From positions 1 through 16,509 of the forward strand of contig JAFZEK010000170.1 in assembly GCA_017560705.1 (NCBI GenBank): a stretch of DNA of 16,509 nucleotides. Reading direction: 5' to 3'. The notes under the pieces were generated by a model that did no database searches, was not told the DNA's origin, and was given only the letters and a program-made list of their open reading frames with translations. Shown here piece by piece: positions 1 through 4,826 of the stretch. Source of the DNA: Bacteroidales bacterium. Its GTDB lineage: Bacteria; Bacteroidota; Bacteroidia; Bacteroidales; P3. The position numbers were made by a program, and so were the translations under genes. How positions within the stretch are numbered: the first letter of the stretch is position 1; the number at the start of each line of letters is the position of its first letter.

Positions 1-255
1 GGATTCAATAGTAGCACAATTAAATACTCTAGCCCCTATAGATGTCACCTTATAATAAGTGCCATTGTATTCTACCGAATCGGGAACAACCATATTGCCA
101 CTATAGAAAACACATCCATCATAAGGATTTGCTACAAGTTCTACTTCGCCGTTACCTATAAACCTATAATAAAATCCACCTGCTTTAAAATTTGAATAAG
201 CCTTAAGCTGCATACTAAGCAACGTAAACAATAAAATTGTAAGTATTTTTCTCAT
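1..255 (-). CDS. BspA-like leucine-rich-repeat surface protein, N-terminal fragment
   Basis: The first 85 codons of a minus-strand gene that runs off the low-coordinate edge of the window. The ATG at 255-253 is preceded by an AAGGAG-type ribosome binding site about 10 nt upstream, which is unusual in Bacteroidota and supports this start. Residues 1-19 form a signal peptide (MRKILTILLF, then a hydrophobic run ending near LKA). The mature part contains PDSVEYNGTYYKVTSIG followed by RVFNCATIES, the pattern that opens BspA-type (LRR_5) repeats, in which 'V.YNG..Y.VTSIG...F..C' introduces a ladder of 23-residue repeats. Such proteins are exported and often act as adhesins; that role is inferred from the family. 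It lies 71 bp downstream of the lipoprotein gene, separated by a possible terminator, so it may be transcribed alone or by readthrough. Length and any C-terminal sorting domain are out of view. Confidence 0.8.
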   Translation of the reverse strand, partial: MRKILTILLFTLLSMQLKAYSNFKAGGFYYRFIGNGEVELVANPYDGCVFYSGNMVVPDSVEYNGTYYKVTSIGARVFNCATIES

Positions 256-280
256 ATTTTCAATTCTCCTTGTATTTAAA

Positions 281-315
281 TTAAGGGGAAGAAGCAATAA
301 GTTCTTTCCCCTTAA
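281..315 (-). terminator. Inverted repeat, possible terminator after the lipoprotein gene
   Basis: A perfect 10-bp inverted repeat, TTAAGGGGAA (281-290) and TTCCCCTTAA (306-315), with a 15-nt loop. It starts 12 bp past the stop codon of the upstream lipoprotein gene. On the minus strand the stem is followed by an AT-rich but interrupted T tract (TTTAAAT), so termination may be partial. It could instead be a leader structure of the BspA-like gene, whose ribosome binding site begins about 10 bp beyond the stem. Confidence 0.5.
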
Positions 316-326
316 AAATTCTACAC

Positions 327-908
327 CTATTCTGATATAGTAATAATGAAGTTTTCGTCTTCCATTCTTACAGGATATGTTCCAGCTGGAATATAATCCA
401 TATTTACTACAGCTAAAAGCTCAGAATCCGAAATCGGCAAATTTTCTTCGAATGTAATCACACCTTCGTCAGCAAGATTTGCAAAATCTTCCTTTTCTTC
501 GGCAGACATATTCGCAGTACTTATTTCCAAAGACTTCAAGACGCCGTTTCCATCAATACGACTTAGAAGATAAGTACCATATTCTAGATCGGAACTTGGG
601 CGTTTTATAATAATTAGACATACACCAAGATTAGTTCGTCCTTCAGCACAATATCCAATATAATATGAATGTCCTAAAGAATCCCATTTCTTGTCTGTGT
701 GCCAATACATTATTATAGCATCTGATGTAATTGTTGTGCCACCACCGCCACCACCATCTATAGGGGGAACAGCTTGTGATTTTAATTCCATTGCAGGAAC
801 ATTGTTGGTTAAAGACTCTTCTTCTTTATTACAGCTCGTTAAGGACGCTACTCCTATCGCAACAGTTGCTGTCGCCAACATTGCGATTTTTTTTATTCTT
901 TTTCTCAT
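327..908 (-). CDS. Exported lipoprotein of unknown function (193 aa)
   Basis: Residues 1-26 form a lipoprotein signal peptide: a basic start (MRKRIKK), a hydrophobic core and the lipobox LTSC, with lipidation predicted at Cys26. The next residues are NKEEES. A Lys followed by acidic residues just after the lipidated Cys resembles the lipoprotein export signal that sends Bacteroidota lipoproteins to the cell surface, so surface exposure is likely but inferred. A flexible linker PPIDGGGGGGTT (about residues 48-59) precedes a compact C-terminal domain of about 130 residues rich in predicted beta strands, ending NFIITISE. I do not recognise that domain. A 414-bp non-coding gap separates it from the upstream gene, so it probably has its own promoter, but no clear TAnnTTTG box is visible just upstream. 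Rare-looking codons (ATA, AGA) contrast with the secretion-module genes. Confidence 0.8.
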   Translation of the reverse strand: MRKRIKKIAMLATATVAIGVASLTSCNKEEESLTNNVPAMELKSQAVPPIDGGGGGGTTITSDAIIMYWHTDKKWDSLGHSYYIGYCAEGRTNLGVCLIIIKRPSSDLEYGTYLLSRIDGNGVLKSLEISTANMSAEEKEDFANLADEGVITFEENLPISDSELLAVVNMDYIPAGTYPVRMEDENFIITISE

Positions 909-1021
909 TGTATTAATATTTGTTTTATTTAGCAGAGCAATATAAGTTTGGTTTCTGCGTTAGAGGGAGCAGCATTGAACCTTTCCAAATTCTATGCTTG
1001 CCACCTCTGTGGCAGACATCC

Positions 1022-1101
1022 CAAAGGTGCTTGTGCATACAAGGTTGGAAATTGCCAGCAATTTATTTTGTTGTTTCCATTCCTTTGTACTCGCACCTTT
1101 G
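1022..1101. repeat. Nested imperfect palindrome of about 80 bp, possible structured RNA
   Basis: The outer arms CAAAGGTGC (1022-1030) and GCACCTTTG (1093-1101) pair perfectly over 9 bp. Inside them TACAAGG (1038-1044) faces CCTTTGTA (1082-1089), pairing with one bulge. Then TGGAAA (1046-1051) faces TTTCCA (1074-1079), or alternatively AAATTG-CCAG-CAATTT (1049-1064) closes as a tight hairpin. Three successive complementary blocks in the correct nested order are unlikely by chance and suggest a folded RNA or a small palindromic repeat. Strand and function are unknown. Confidence 0.5.
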
Positions 1102-1287
1102 TTTTCTTATAGTTACTCCAGTATTTGCATCAATATTAGCTTATTTATTTTCTTTTAAACACATATTTTGTACAATTATCTCTATTTGCATTTTTACTAT
1201 CTTTTTCCACTCCTCCACTCTTATGAAGGGTGTTACGTTGGATGCATACTCTCCAGCAGCCATCTGCCTCTATTGGGTTTGTCACTC

Positions 1288-1320
1288 ATTGTATTACTTC
1301 TTTTTCTGCGTTAATACAAT
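1288..1320. repeat. AT-only inverted repeat just after a lipoprotein stop codon
   Basis: ATTGTATTA (1288-1296) and TAATACAAT (1312-1320) are 9-bp perfect arms with a 15-nt loop. It lies 3 bp past the stop codon of the 156-residue lipoprotein on the minus strand. It lacks G:C pairs and a following T run, so a terminator role is weak. It may be a decay or processing structure. Confidence 0.35.
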
Positions 1321-1322
1321 AT

Positions 1323-1793
1323 TTACTCTCTTTCTTGTGAAAGGTTTGCAGCCATTGTAGTACGACTTCCACCTCCTGGAGGAGTGGCTGTACCAGTATA
1401 CAATCCACTACCTTCGTCAAAATAGAATCTCACATTATAACCTTCTAGTCTCTTTTTCTTCACCCATTCTTTCATTTCCGCCTCATTCGCAGTCTTAAAA
1501 GTTTGAGTTTTAGCCGGAGCATATTCAGGGTTATCATTTCCCTTTATATTGATAAGATGTCCTTCACGAGCCAACCCTATCAAATAGGTTATAATCATAT
1601 CATACTCCTCTTCCGAACCGAAAGTTTGCTGATACACTTGACCATCTACCGAGTAATGAATACTAGGGTTTACATTTGCCAAATTCTTTTGGCAAATTTC
1701 ATTATTCTCTAGAGAATAATCTTTTTGGCACGAAACTGCCATACTTCCAAGCACTATACTAAGTGCAGCAATTTTCAAATACTGAATTTTCAT
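1323..1793 (-). CDS. Small exported lipoprotein, last gene of the sigma-factor operon (156 aa)
   Basis: A lipoprotein signal peptide covers residues 1-22 and ends in the lipobox AVSC, with predicted lipidation at Cys22. QKDYS follows the Cys and partly matches the QKDD-like surface-export signal of Bacteroidota lipoproteins. The mature region contains an 'F.T.NEAEMKEWVKKK...GYNVRFYFDEGSGLYTGTA' block around residues 98-136. In many small Bacteroidota lipoproteins a short amphipathic helix ending in Trp is followed by beta strands 'GY.V...YD..TG.Y.GTA' in this way; this is recalled as a pattern, not a named family. The C-terminus is a flexible Pro/Gly and polar tail. The start lies 7 bp after the stop of the preceding membrane-protein gene, so it is almost certainly co-transcribed with the sigma factor. 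Function is unknown; it may be an output or sensor of that system. Confidence 0.8.
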   Translation of the reverse strand: MKIQYLKIAALSIVLGSMAVSCQKDYSLENNEICQKNLANVNPSIHYSVDGQVYQQTFGSEEEYDMIITYLIGLAREGHLINIKGNDNPEYAPAKTQTFKTANEAEMKEWVKKKRLEGYNVRFYFDEGSGLYTGTATPPGGGSRTTMAANLSQERE

Positions 1794-1800
1794 ATATAGT

Positions 1801-2295
1801 TTATTTATTTTTTAAATCTTCAAATGCTTTATCAATAATAGCAACATCCTGAGCTTCTGTCTCTGTATGATAAATTGTAACTACTTGTTTTAAATAAGAA
1901 GTATACACTGTATTTTCATAATATACCAATGTATCTGTCACAAAAGTTGGAAAATACGCTCTAATTAATCTTGTTCCTATAACTTCCACTCCTTCATATA
2001 TCTTTTGTTTTTCATTTTGGCTTAGGTCAGAAATTTTAAAATCGCGGCACAGCGAATCCCACCCTATTGGTGTTTTAGCACGCAGTATTGTGGCATCCAC
2101 CGCCAAGGTGTCGTTCACCTGAAAGGCTTTGGCAAAGGTGGCTTCCACGTTTGTGCTATTGGCATAGTGGCGATATATCTGTTGGTTTTTATCGTCGAAG
2201 CTAGGCATCAGCCACGCATAGTACTTTATAGCCACAGTAGCAAGCGCCACTAGTAGTAGCAATAAAATATAGCGTATGACACTTTTCTTTAGCAT
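1801..2295 (-). CDS. Membrane-anchored periplasmic protein in the sigma-factor operon (164 aa)
   Basis: A basic N-terminus (MLKKSVIR) is followed by one hydrophobic segment at about residues 9-29, without an obvious cleavage site. The protein is therefore probably an inner-membrane-anchored periplasmic domain of about 135 residues. That domain is polar, with Tyr-rich stretches (YRHYANST, LVYYENTVYTSYL) and an acidic helix near the end (DKAFEDLKNK). I recognise no family. Its ATG overlaps the last codons of the upstream 102-residue gene by 7 nt (ATGCTAA), which implies translational coupling. The lipoprotein gene follows after 7 bp. The sigma/membrane-protein context suggests a role in sensing or signal transfer across the envelope, by inference only. 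Confidence 0.75.
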   Translation of the reverse strand: MLKKSVIRYILLLLLVALATVAIKYYAWLMPSFDDKNQQIYRHYANSTNVEATFAKAFQVNDTLAVDATILRAKTPIGWDSLCRDFKISDLSQNEKQKIYEGVEVIGTRLIRAYFPTFVTDTLVYYENTVYTSYLKQVVTIYHTETEAQDVAIIDKAFEDLKNK

Positions 2296-2597
2296 AGGTG
2301 TAGCGTATTGGTTAAGTGATTACATACCTTAGCGGGGTGTAGGGCATCGTGGCCCAAAACATATTTGCAGTCGAAGTTGGGCAAGACGCTGTAGGTAAAC
2401 ACAGCAGTAGCCACAAGCATCATGGTTTTAAAACCATTCTTAGCACGAGCCCTGTTTCTATCCCATCGGAGGCATTGCTGCTGCAATTGCTGCACCATCA
2501 TCATCACCTCGGCATCCATCTCATAGCTTTCAGCACACCTGTCCGCAAGCCTTTGTTCATCATTTTTTATCTTATTCATCATTTTATCTTCTTTCAT
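2289..2597 (-). CDS. Tiny single-span membrane protein, candidate anti-sigma factor (102 aa)
   Basis: The start codon overlaps the sigma-factor stop in an ATGA arrangement (2594-2597), so the two are translationally coupled. Residues 1-54 are charged and Met/Gln-rich (AEVMMMVQQLQQQCLRWDRNRARAK) and would form a cytoplasmic helix. Residues 56-72 (GFKTMMLVATAVFTYSV) are the only membrane segment. A short periplasmic tail of about 30 residues follows, with Cys77, Cys92 and Cys102. It is not a FecR-type anti-sigma factor, the usual partner in Bacteroidota, which is about 300 residues. Small one-span proteins with a basic segment before the membrane are often found directly after sigma-70-like genes in Bacteroides relatives, and position makes an anti-sigma role plausible but unproven. 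Starts at Met6 or Met7 are also possible. Confidence 0.7.
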   Translation of the reverse strand: MKEDKMMNKIKNDEQRLADRCAESYEMDAEVMMMVQQLQQQCLRWDRNRARAKNGFKTMMLVATAVFTYSVLPNFDCKYVLGHDALHPAKVCNHLTNTLHLC

Positions 2598-3085
2598 TTA
2601 TTATTCTTATATAGAGTTCTAATCTTTTCTTCCAGTCGTCTTTTTTGCTGTCTTACAGCACTGTGTTTCTTACCCATTATTTCAGCCACCTCTTCCAATT
2701 TAAAACCTTGGAGGTATAATTCTAGGAGCTTACGGTCGGCATCGGTCATATATTTGGACAGCTCGCACAGTTCGCTCTCTTCGGGCTGGTAGCATAGGCC
2801 GTTGGCATCACCAAGCATCTCGTAGCCTTGGCTACGCCTTTTTTGGTCTCTCAGGTTCATCAGTAGCACATTCTTAGTCACCCCTTTCACTAGCATTTCT
2901 TCGCATTCCCTAAAACGCTCTACGCTAGTATTTGCCAGTATTTGCCACAGCCTAAGCGACACCTCCTGCACAATATCGTTGCGCAAGCAAGTGTCTATAT
3001 TGGCCTTTCGGCATCTACGCCAAATGAATTTACCATACCTATCCAATATATACTTATAATATTTCAACATCTCATCCGTTGGCAT
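2594..3085 (-). CDS. RNA polymerase sigma factor, ECF-like sigma-70 family (163 aa)
   Basis: This protein would direct RNA polymerase to a specific promoter set. Region 2 covers about residues 8-84, with the core-binding and -10-recognition helices (DIVQEVSLRLWQIL at 37-50; VTKNVLLMNLRDQKRR at 69-84). Region 4 covers about 113-160 and includes a helix-turn-helix (FKLEEVAEIMGKKHSAVRQQ at 128-147) that would contact the -35/-33 element. There is no region 1 or 3 and the length fits ECF-type factors. It is the first gene of a tight four-gene operon with a membrane protein, a membrane-anchored periplasmic protein and a lipoprotein, an arrangement typical of envelope-signal-controlled sigma factors. 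A TACGTTTG box sits about 34 bp upstream of the ATG. Which signal and regulon it serves cannot be seen from the sequence. Confidence 0.9.
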   Translation of the reverse strand: MPTDEMLKYYKYILDRYGKFIWRRCRKANIDTCLRNDIVQEVSLRLWQILANTSVERFRECEEMLVKGVTKNVLLMNLRDQKRRSQGYEMLGDANGLCYQPEESELCELSKYMTDADRKLLELYLQGFKLEEVAEIMGKKHSAVRQQKRRLEEKIRTLYKNNK

Positions 3086-3118
3086 ACTAATGTATTTTCA
3101 TACTATAATATATTGCAC

Positions 3119-3126
3119 CAAACGTA
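3119..3126 (-). promoter_or_regulatory. Bacteroidota -7 promoter box for the sigma-factor operon
   Basis: On the minus strand this reads TACGTTTG, an exact match to TAnnTTTG, about 34 bp upstream of the sigma-factor ATG. No good TTTG is seen 19-21 bp upstream, which is compatible with a regulated promoter. A small inverted repeat AAATG-TTA-CATTT (3129-3141) lies immediately upstream, inside the spacer, where a repressor or activator could bind. Confidence 0.55.
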
Positions 3127-3315
3127 AAAAATGTTACATTTGATATGTTTTTTAATATTTTTTGTAGCGGTAGGGTGTACCGCAGAGGTGTAGGCTTCCA
3201 TTCCCCCCCTAAGAACTGACGAGCTTCAGATGGTGCATCACTACATACGAGCCACGCCAAAAAGCATTAGCAAATTGGAGAAATGAGACACAGAGTCCAC
3301 CACACTTAGCCATCG

Positions 3316-3374
3316 TAAGTATGGGGTTTAGAGGTCGTAAGTATGGCACTTATGGTGCCTAAACCCCACACTTA
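3316..3374. repeat. Imperfect palindrome with TAAGTRTGG repeats
   Basis: TAAGTATGGGGTTTAG (3316-3331) is the inverted complement of CTAAACCCCACACTTA (3359-3374) over 16 bp with one mismatch. A nested hairpin GGCAC-TTATG-GTGCC (3345-3359) lies inside. TCGTAAGTATGG occurs twice in direct orientation (3313-3324 and 3335-3346), exactly 22 bp apart. Inverted copies CCACACTTA occur at 3300-3308 and 3366-3374. The layout resembles a palindromic interspersed element or a multi-site operator. Confidence 0.6.
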
Positions 3375-3450
3375 GGGTCCCCAACCATGGTAGTTTTGCA
3401 TCGGCACCCCCCACGAAAAACAACGAGATAGCAGTAGAAAGTGTAAACCC

Positions 3451-3499
3451 CCGTCAGCCGATAATCATCAATCCGTCAACAAAAACCAGTCGACCGTCA
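3451..3499. repeat. Three CCGTCA motifs spaced 22 and 21 bp
   Basis: CCGTCA occurs at 3451-3456, 3473-3478 and 3494-3499. The intervening DNA is not conserved, so these may be degenerate repeat units or protein-binding half-sites. The spacing is close to that of the adjacent palindrome array, which is the main reason to list it. Confidence 0.35.
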
Positions 3500-3531
3500 A
3501 AAAGATGCCAACCCAAACCAGCTAAAAAAAT

Positions 3532-3652
3532 GAGTTAACTCGTAGAAGATTTTGAGTTAACTCGCAGAAAATTTTGAGTTAACTCATAGGTATACGATGA
3601 GTTAACTCGTAGGAAATTTTGAGTTAACTCTCAGGAGATTTTGAGTTAACTC
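3532..3652. repeat. Array of six 10-bp palindromes GAGTTAACTC, phased every 22 bp
   Basis: Identical copies of the perfect palindrome GAGTTAACTC begin at 3532, 3554, 3576, 3599, 3621 and 3643, so the spacing is 22, 22, 23, 22 and 22 bp. Each copy is preceded by T. Four of the five intervals are 12 bp and fit GTAGRARATTTT or close variants; the third differs (ATAGGTATACGAT, 13 bp). All palindromes are intact while the intervals drift, which points to selection on the palindrome. Twenty-two bp is about two helical turns, so all sites face the same side of the DNA. Possible roles are a cooperative protein-binding array or a tandem-repeat mobile element. Confidence 0.85.
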
Positions 3653-3704
3653 ATTTTTGTAGGGTAGCAGCATCTATCCTTCAAAAAACCGTAGAAATAT
3701 ATCT

Positions 3705-3751
3705 AAAAAAACAAAAAAAGGGCGACTTTCCAAATTAGAAAGTCACCCTTT
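3705..3751 (-). terminator. Intrinsic terminator of the greA-HIT operon
   Basis: A 14-bp stem with arms 3717-3730 and 3738-3751 and a 7-nt loop begins 22 bp past the HIT stop codon. On the minus strand it is followed by T7-G-T7 (complement of 3705-3719, partly within the stem). The one irregular pair is C:A in plus-strand RNA but a G:U wobble in minus-strand RNA, so the structure is built for minus-strand transcripts. Confidence 0.9.
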
Positions 3752-3773
3752 TTACATATCAAAAACAGAAAAC

Positions 3774-4169
3774 TTATTCCATTTCTTTAGCTATCTTAGC
3801 AGCAATGTCTTTAAACTCTTGCTCGGAAAGAGCCACACGTTCCTTTTTAAAATCCAAATCTCCAACACCATTAATAGGCACGAGATGGATATGAGCATGA
3901 GGCACATCAATTCCAATAACAGCTACACCAACCTTAATGCAAGGGACAGCCTTAGCCAAAGCTTTAGCCACCTTTTTGCTAAAAAGATGCAGAGTAGCAA
4001 AGGAGTCATCGTCCAAATCGAAAATATTATCTACTTCTTTTTTAGGGATCACAAGGACATGCCCAACAGCAATCGGCGATATATCCAAGAAAGCTAAACA
4101 CTCCTCGGACTCAGCCACACGGTAGCAAGGAATTTCTCCGTTGCATATTTTAGTGAATATCGTTGCCAT
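3774..4169 (-). CDS. HIT-family nucleotide-binding hydrolase (131 aa)
   Basis: A cytoplasmic histidine-triad protein of the HinT/PKCI branch, a family that hydrolyses purine nucleoside phosphoramidates or related nucleotide conjugates. The N-terminal signature TIFTKICNGEIPCYRVAES (residues 3-21) and SPIAVGHVLVIPKKEV (31-46) match the family core. The triad motif is H91-A-H93-I-H95 followed by LVPI, with His93 as the expected nucleophile. The length is normal for the family and the motif is intact. It starts 19 bp downstream of the greA stop codon and is followed by a strong terminator, so the two form a housekeeping pair; greA-HIT pairing is a pattern I recall from other Bacteroidota. The physiological substrate is unknown. 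Confidence 0.93.
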   Translation of the reverse strand: MATIFTKICNGEIPCYRVAESEECLAFLDISPIAVGHVLVIPKKEVDNIFDLDDDSFATLHLFSKKVAKALAKAVPCIKVGVAVIGIDVPHAHIHLVPINGVGDLDFKKERVALSEQEFKDIAAKIAKEME

Positions 4170-4188
4170 AAAAATCAGAATTTAATAA

Positions 4189-4662
4189 TTAACGATCCAC
4201 CGCAAGAACCTCAAAGTTCATAACACCTGCAGGCACATTCACTTCAACAACATCGCCCACTCTTTTTCCCAACAAAGCCTTAGCAATAGGCGAAGAAACG
4301 GAAATTCTGTTCTTCTTAATATCAGCTTCGCTTTCAGGAACAATGGTGTAAGCAATCTTCAAATTAGTCTTGGTATTTCTAATTTCCACCTTCGAAAGAA
4401 GAAGGATTTTAGAAGTATCAATCTTAGATTCATCCAACAAACGAGCATTGGCAATGAGATCTTGAAGTTTAGAAATACGAGCTTCCAAAAGCCCTTGAGC
4501 TTCTTTGGCAGCATCATATTCGGCATTTTCAGACAAGTCGCCCTTATCTCTAGCCTCGGCAATAGCAGCAGAAGCAGCAGGACGTTCTTTAGTAACAAGA
4601 TAGTTCAACTCGTCTTTAAGTTTTTGCAATCCTGCTTCGCTATAGTATTTAATTTCTCCCAT
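4189..4662 (-). CDS. greA: Transcription elongation factor GreA (157 aa)
   Basis: GreA enters the secondary channel of backtracked RNA polymerase and stimulates cleavage of the nascent RNA so that elongation can resume. The N-terminal coiled coil (about residues 8-75) carries the signature ARDKGDLSENAEYDAAKEAQ (37-56). Asp42 and Glu45 match the catalytic-tip acidic residues of E. coli GreA (D41, E44). The C-terminal FKBP-like domain (about 80-157) has SPIAKALLGKRVGDVVEVNVP. I chose the ATG at 4662-4660 because it gives MGEIKYYSEAG and the usual length. The frame can extend three codons upstream, but only to a TTG at 4671. It is the first gene of an operon with the HIT gene. Confidence 0.96.
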   Translation of the reverse strand: MGEIKYYSEAGLQKLKDELNYLVTKERPAASAAIAEARDKGDLSENAEYDAAKEAQGLLEARISKLQDLIANARLLDESKIDTSKILLLSKVEIRNTKTNLKIAYTIVPESEADIKKNRISVSSPIAKALLGKRVGDVVEVNVPAGVMNFEVLAVDR

Positions 4663-4693
4663 ACTATTCAAATAGTTATTATATATACGTGGT

Positions 4694-4701
4694 CAAAAAT
4701 A
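4694..4701 (-). promoter_or_regulatory. Possible -7 promoter box for greA
   Basis: On the minus strand this reads TATTTTTG, matching TAnnTTTG, about 32 bp upstream of the greA ATG. It sits in the gap after the terminator of the preceding operon, where a promoter is expected. A TTG lies about 24 bp further upstream, longer than the usual 19-21 bp spacing, so the -33 element is uncertain. Confidence 0.4.
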
Positions 4702-4754
4702 ATTATCAAGAATAACTACTATAAACAATCAACATAGAAAAAAGTTCTTCAATA

Positions 4755-4797
4755 GAAGAAAAACATTAGGAAAGACCGAAGTGGTCTTTCCTAATGT
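4755..4797 (-). terminator. Intrinsic terminator after the PorV-like gene
   Basis: A perfect 15-bp stem, ACATTAGGAAAGACC (4763-4777) and GGTCTTTCCTAATGT (4783-4797), with the 5-nt loop GAAGT. It begins 30 bp past the stop codon of the PorV-like gene. On the minus strand the T-rich tail TTTTCTTCT follows. This marks the end of the secretion-module operon. Confidence 0.92.
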
Positions 4798-4826
4798 AAA
4801 AAAAAGTTCTATGTAAGATTGTTATC

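Larger units (their letters stand above)
909..1322. other. 414-bp non-coding gap with stem-loops and repeated leader motifs
   Basis: No convincing gene is present. The minus strand carries only very short frames: an 18-codon frame from the ATG at 1289, and a 39-codon frame from the ATG at 1263 (MAAGEYASNV...CLKENK). A plus-strand open frame of 146 codons (920-1360) overlaps the lipoprotein gene antisense and is rich in Phe and Cys, so it looks spurious. The gap contains a nested stem-loop (1022-1101), a small perfect hairpin GCCAC-CTCT-GTGGC (1000-1013), an AT-only inverted repeat (1288-1320), and two motifs that each occur twice in the same order. Confidence 0.6.
3142..3704. other. Repeat-rich non-coding region
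   Basis: About 560 bp between the HIT-gene terminator and the sigma-factor promoter, with no plausible gene on either strand. It holds a perfect hairpin GCGGTA-GGGTG-TACCGC (3167-3183, no T run on either side that would make it a good minus-strand terminator), a large imperfect palindrome (3316-3374), three CCGTCA motifs (3451-3499) and the GAGTTAACTC array (3532-3652). Between 3200 and 3295 nothing stands out except a run of seven C. Local composition is less AT-rich than other gaps, especially around 3300-3500. Confidence 0.6.

Noticed and set aside
952..1313. Insertion sequence flanked by an 11-bp target duplication (TTTCTGCGTTA)
   Set aside because: The segment between the repeats encodes no transposase and has no clear terminal inverted repeats. 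The repeats are better described as part of a duplicated leader, reported separately.
920..1360. 146-codon plus-strand open frame
   Set aside because: It overlaps the end of a well-supported lipoprotein gene antisense, is rich in Phe, Cys and Ile from T-rich DNA, has no recognisable domain, and runs across a structured non-coding gap.
3167..3183. Terminator formed by GCGGTA-GGGTG-TACCGC
   Set aside because: It lacks a T run after the stem on the minus strand, and no plus-strand gene feeds into it.
3532..3652. CRISPR-like array
   Set aside because: The repeat is only 10 bp, the intervals are 12-13 bp and similar to each other, and there are no cas genes nearby. CRISPR spacers would be longer and unique.
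4663..4671. Upstream TTG start for greA, adding three residues
   Set aside because: The ATG at 4662 gives the normal GreA N-terminus and length, and there is no ribosome binding site that favours the TTG.
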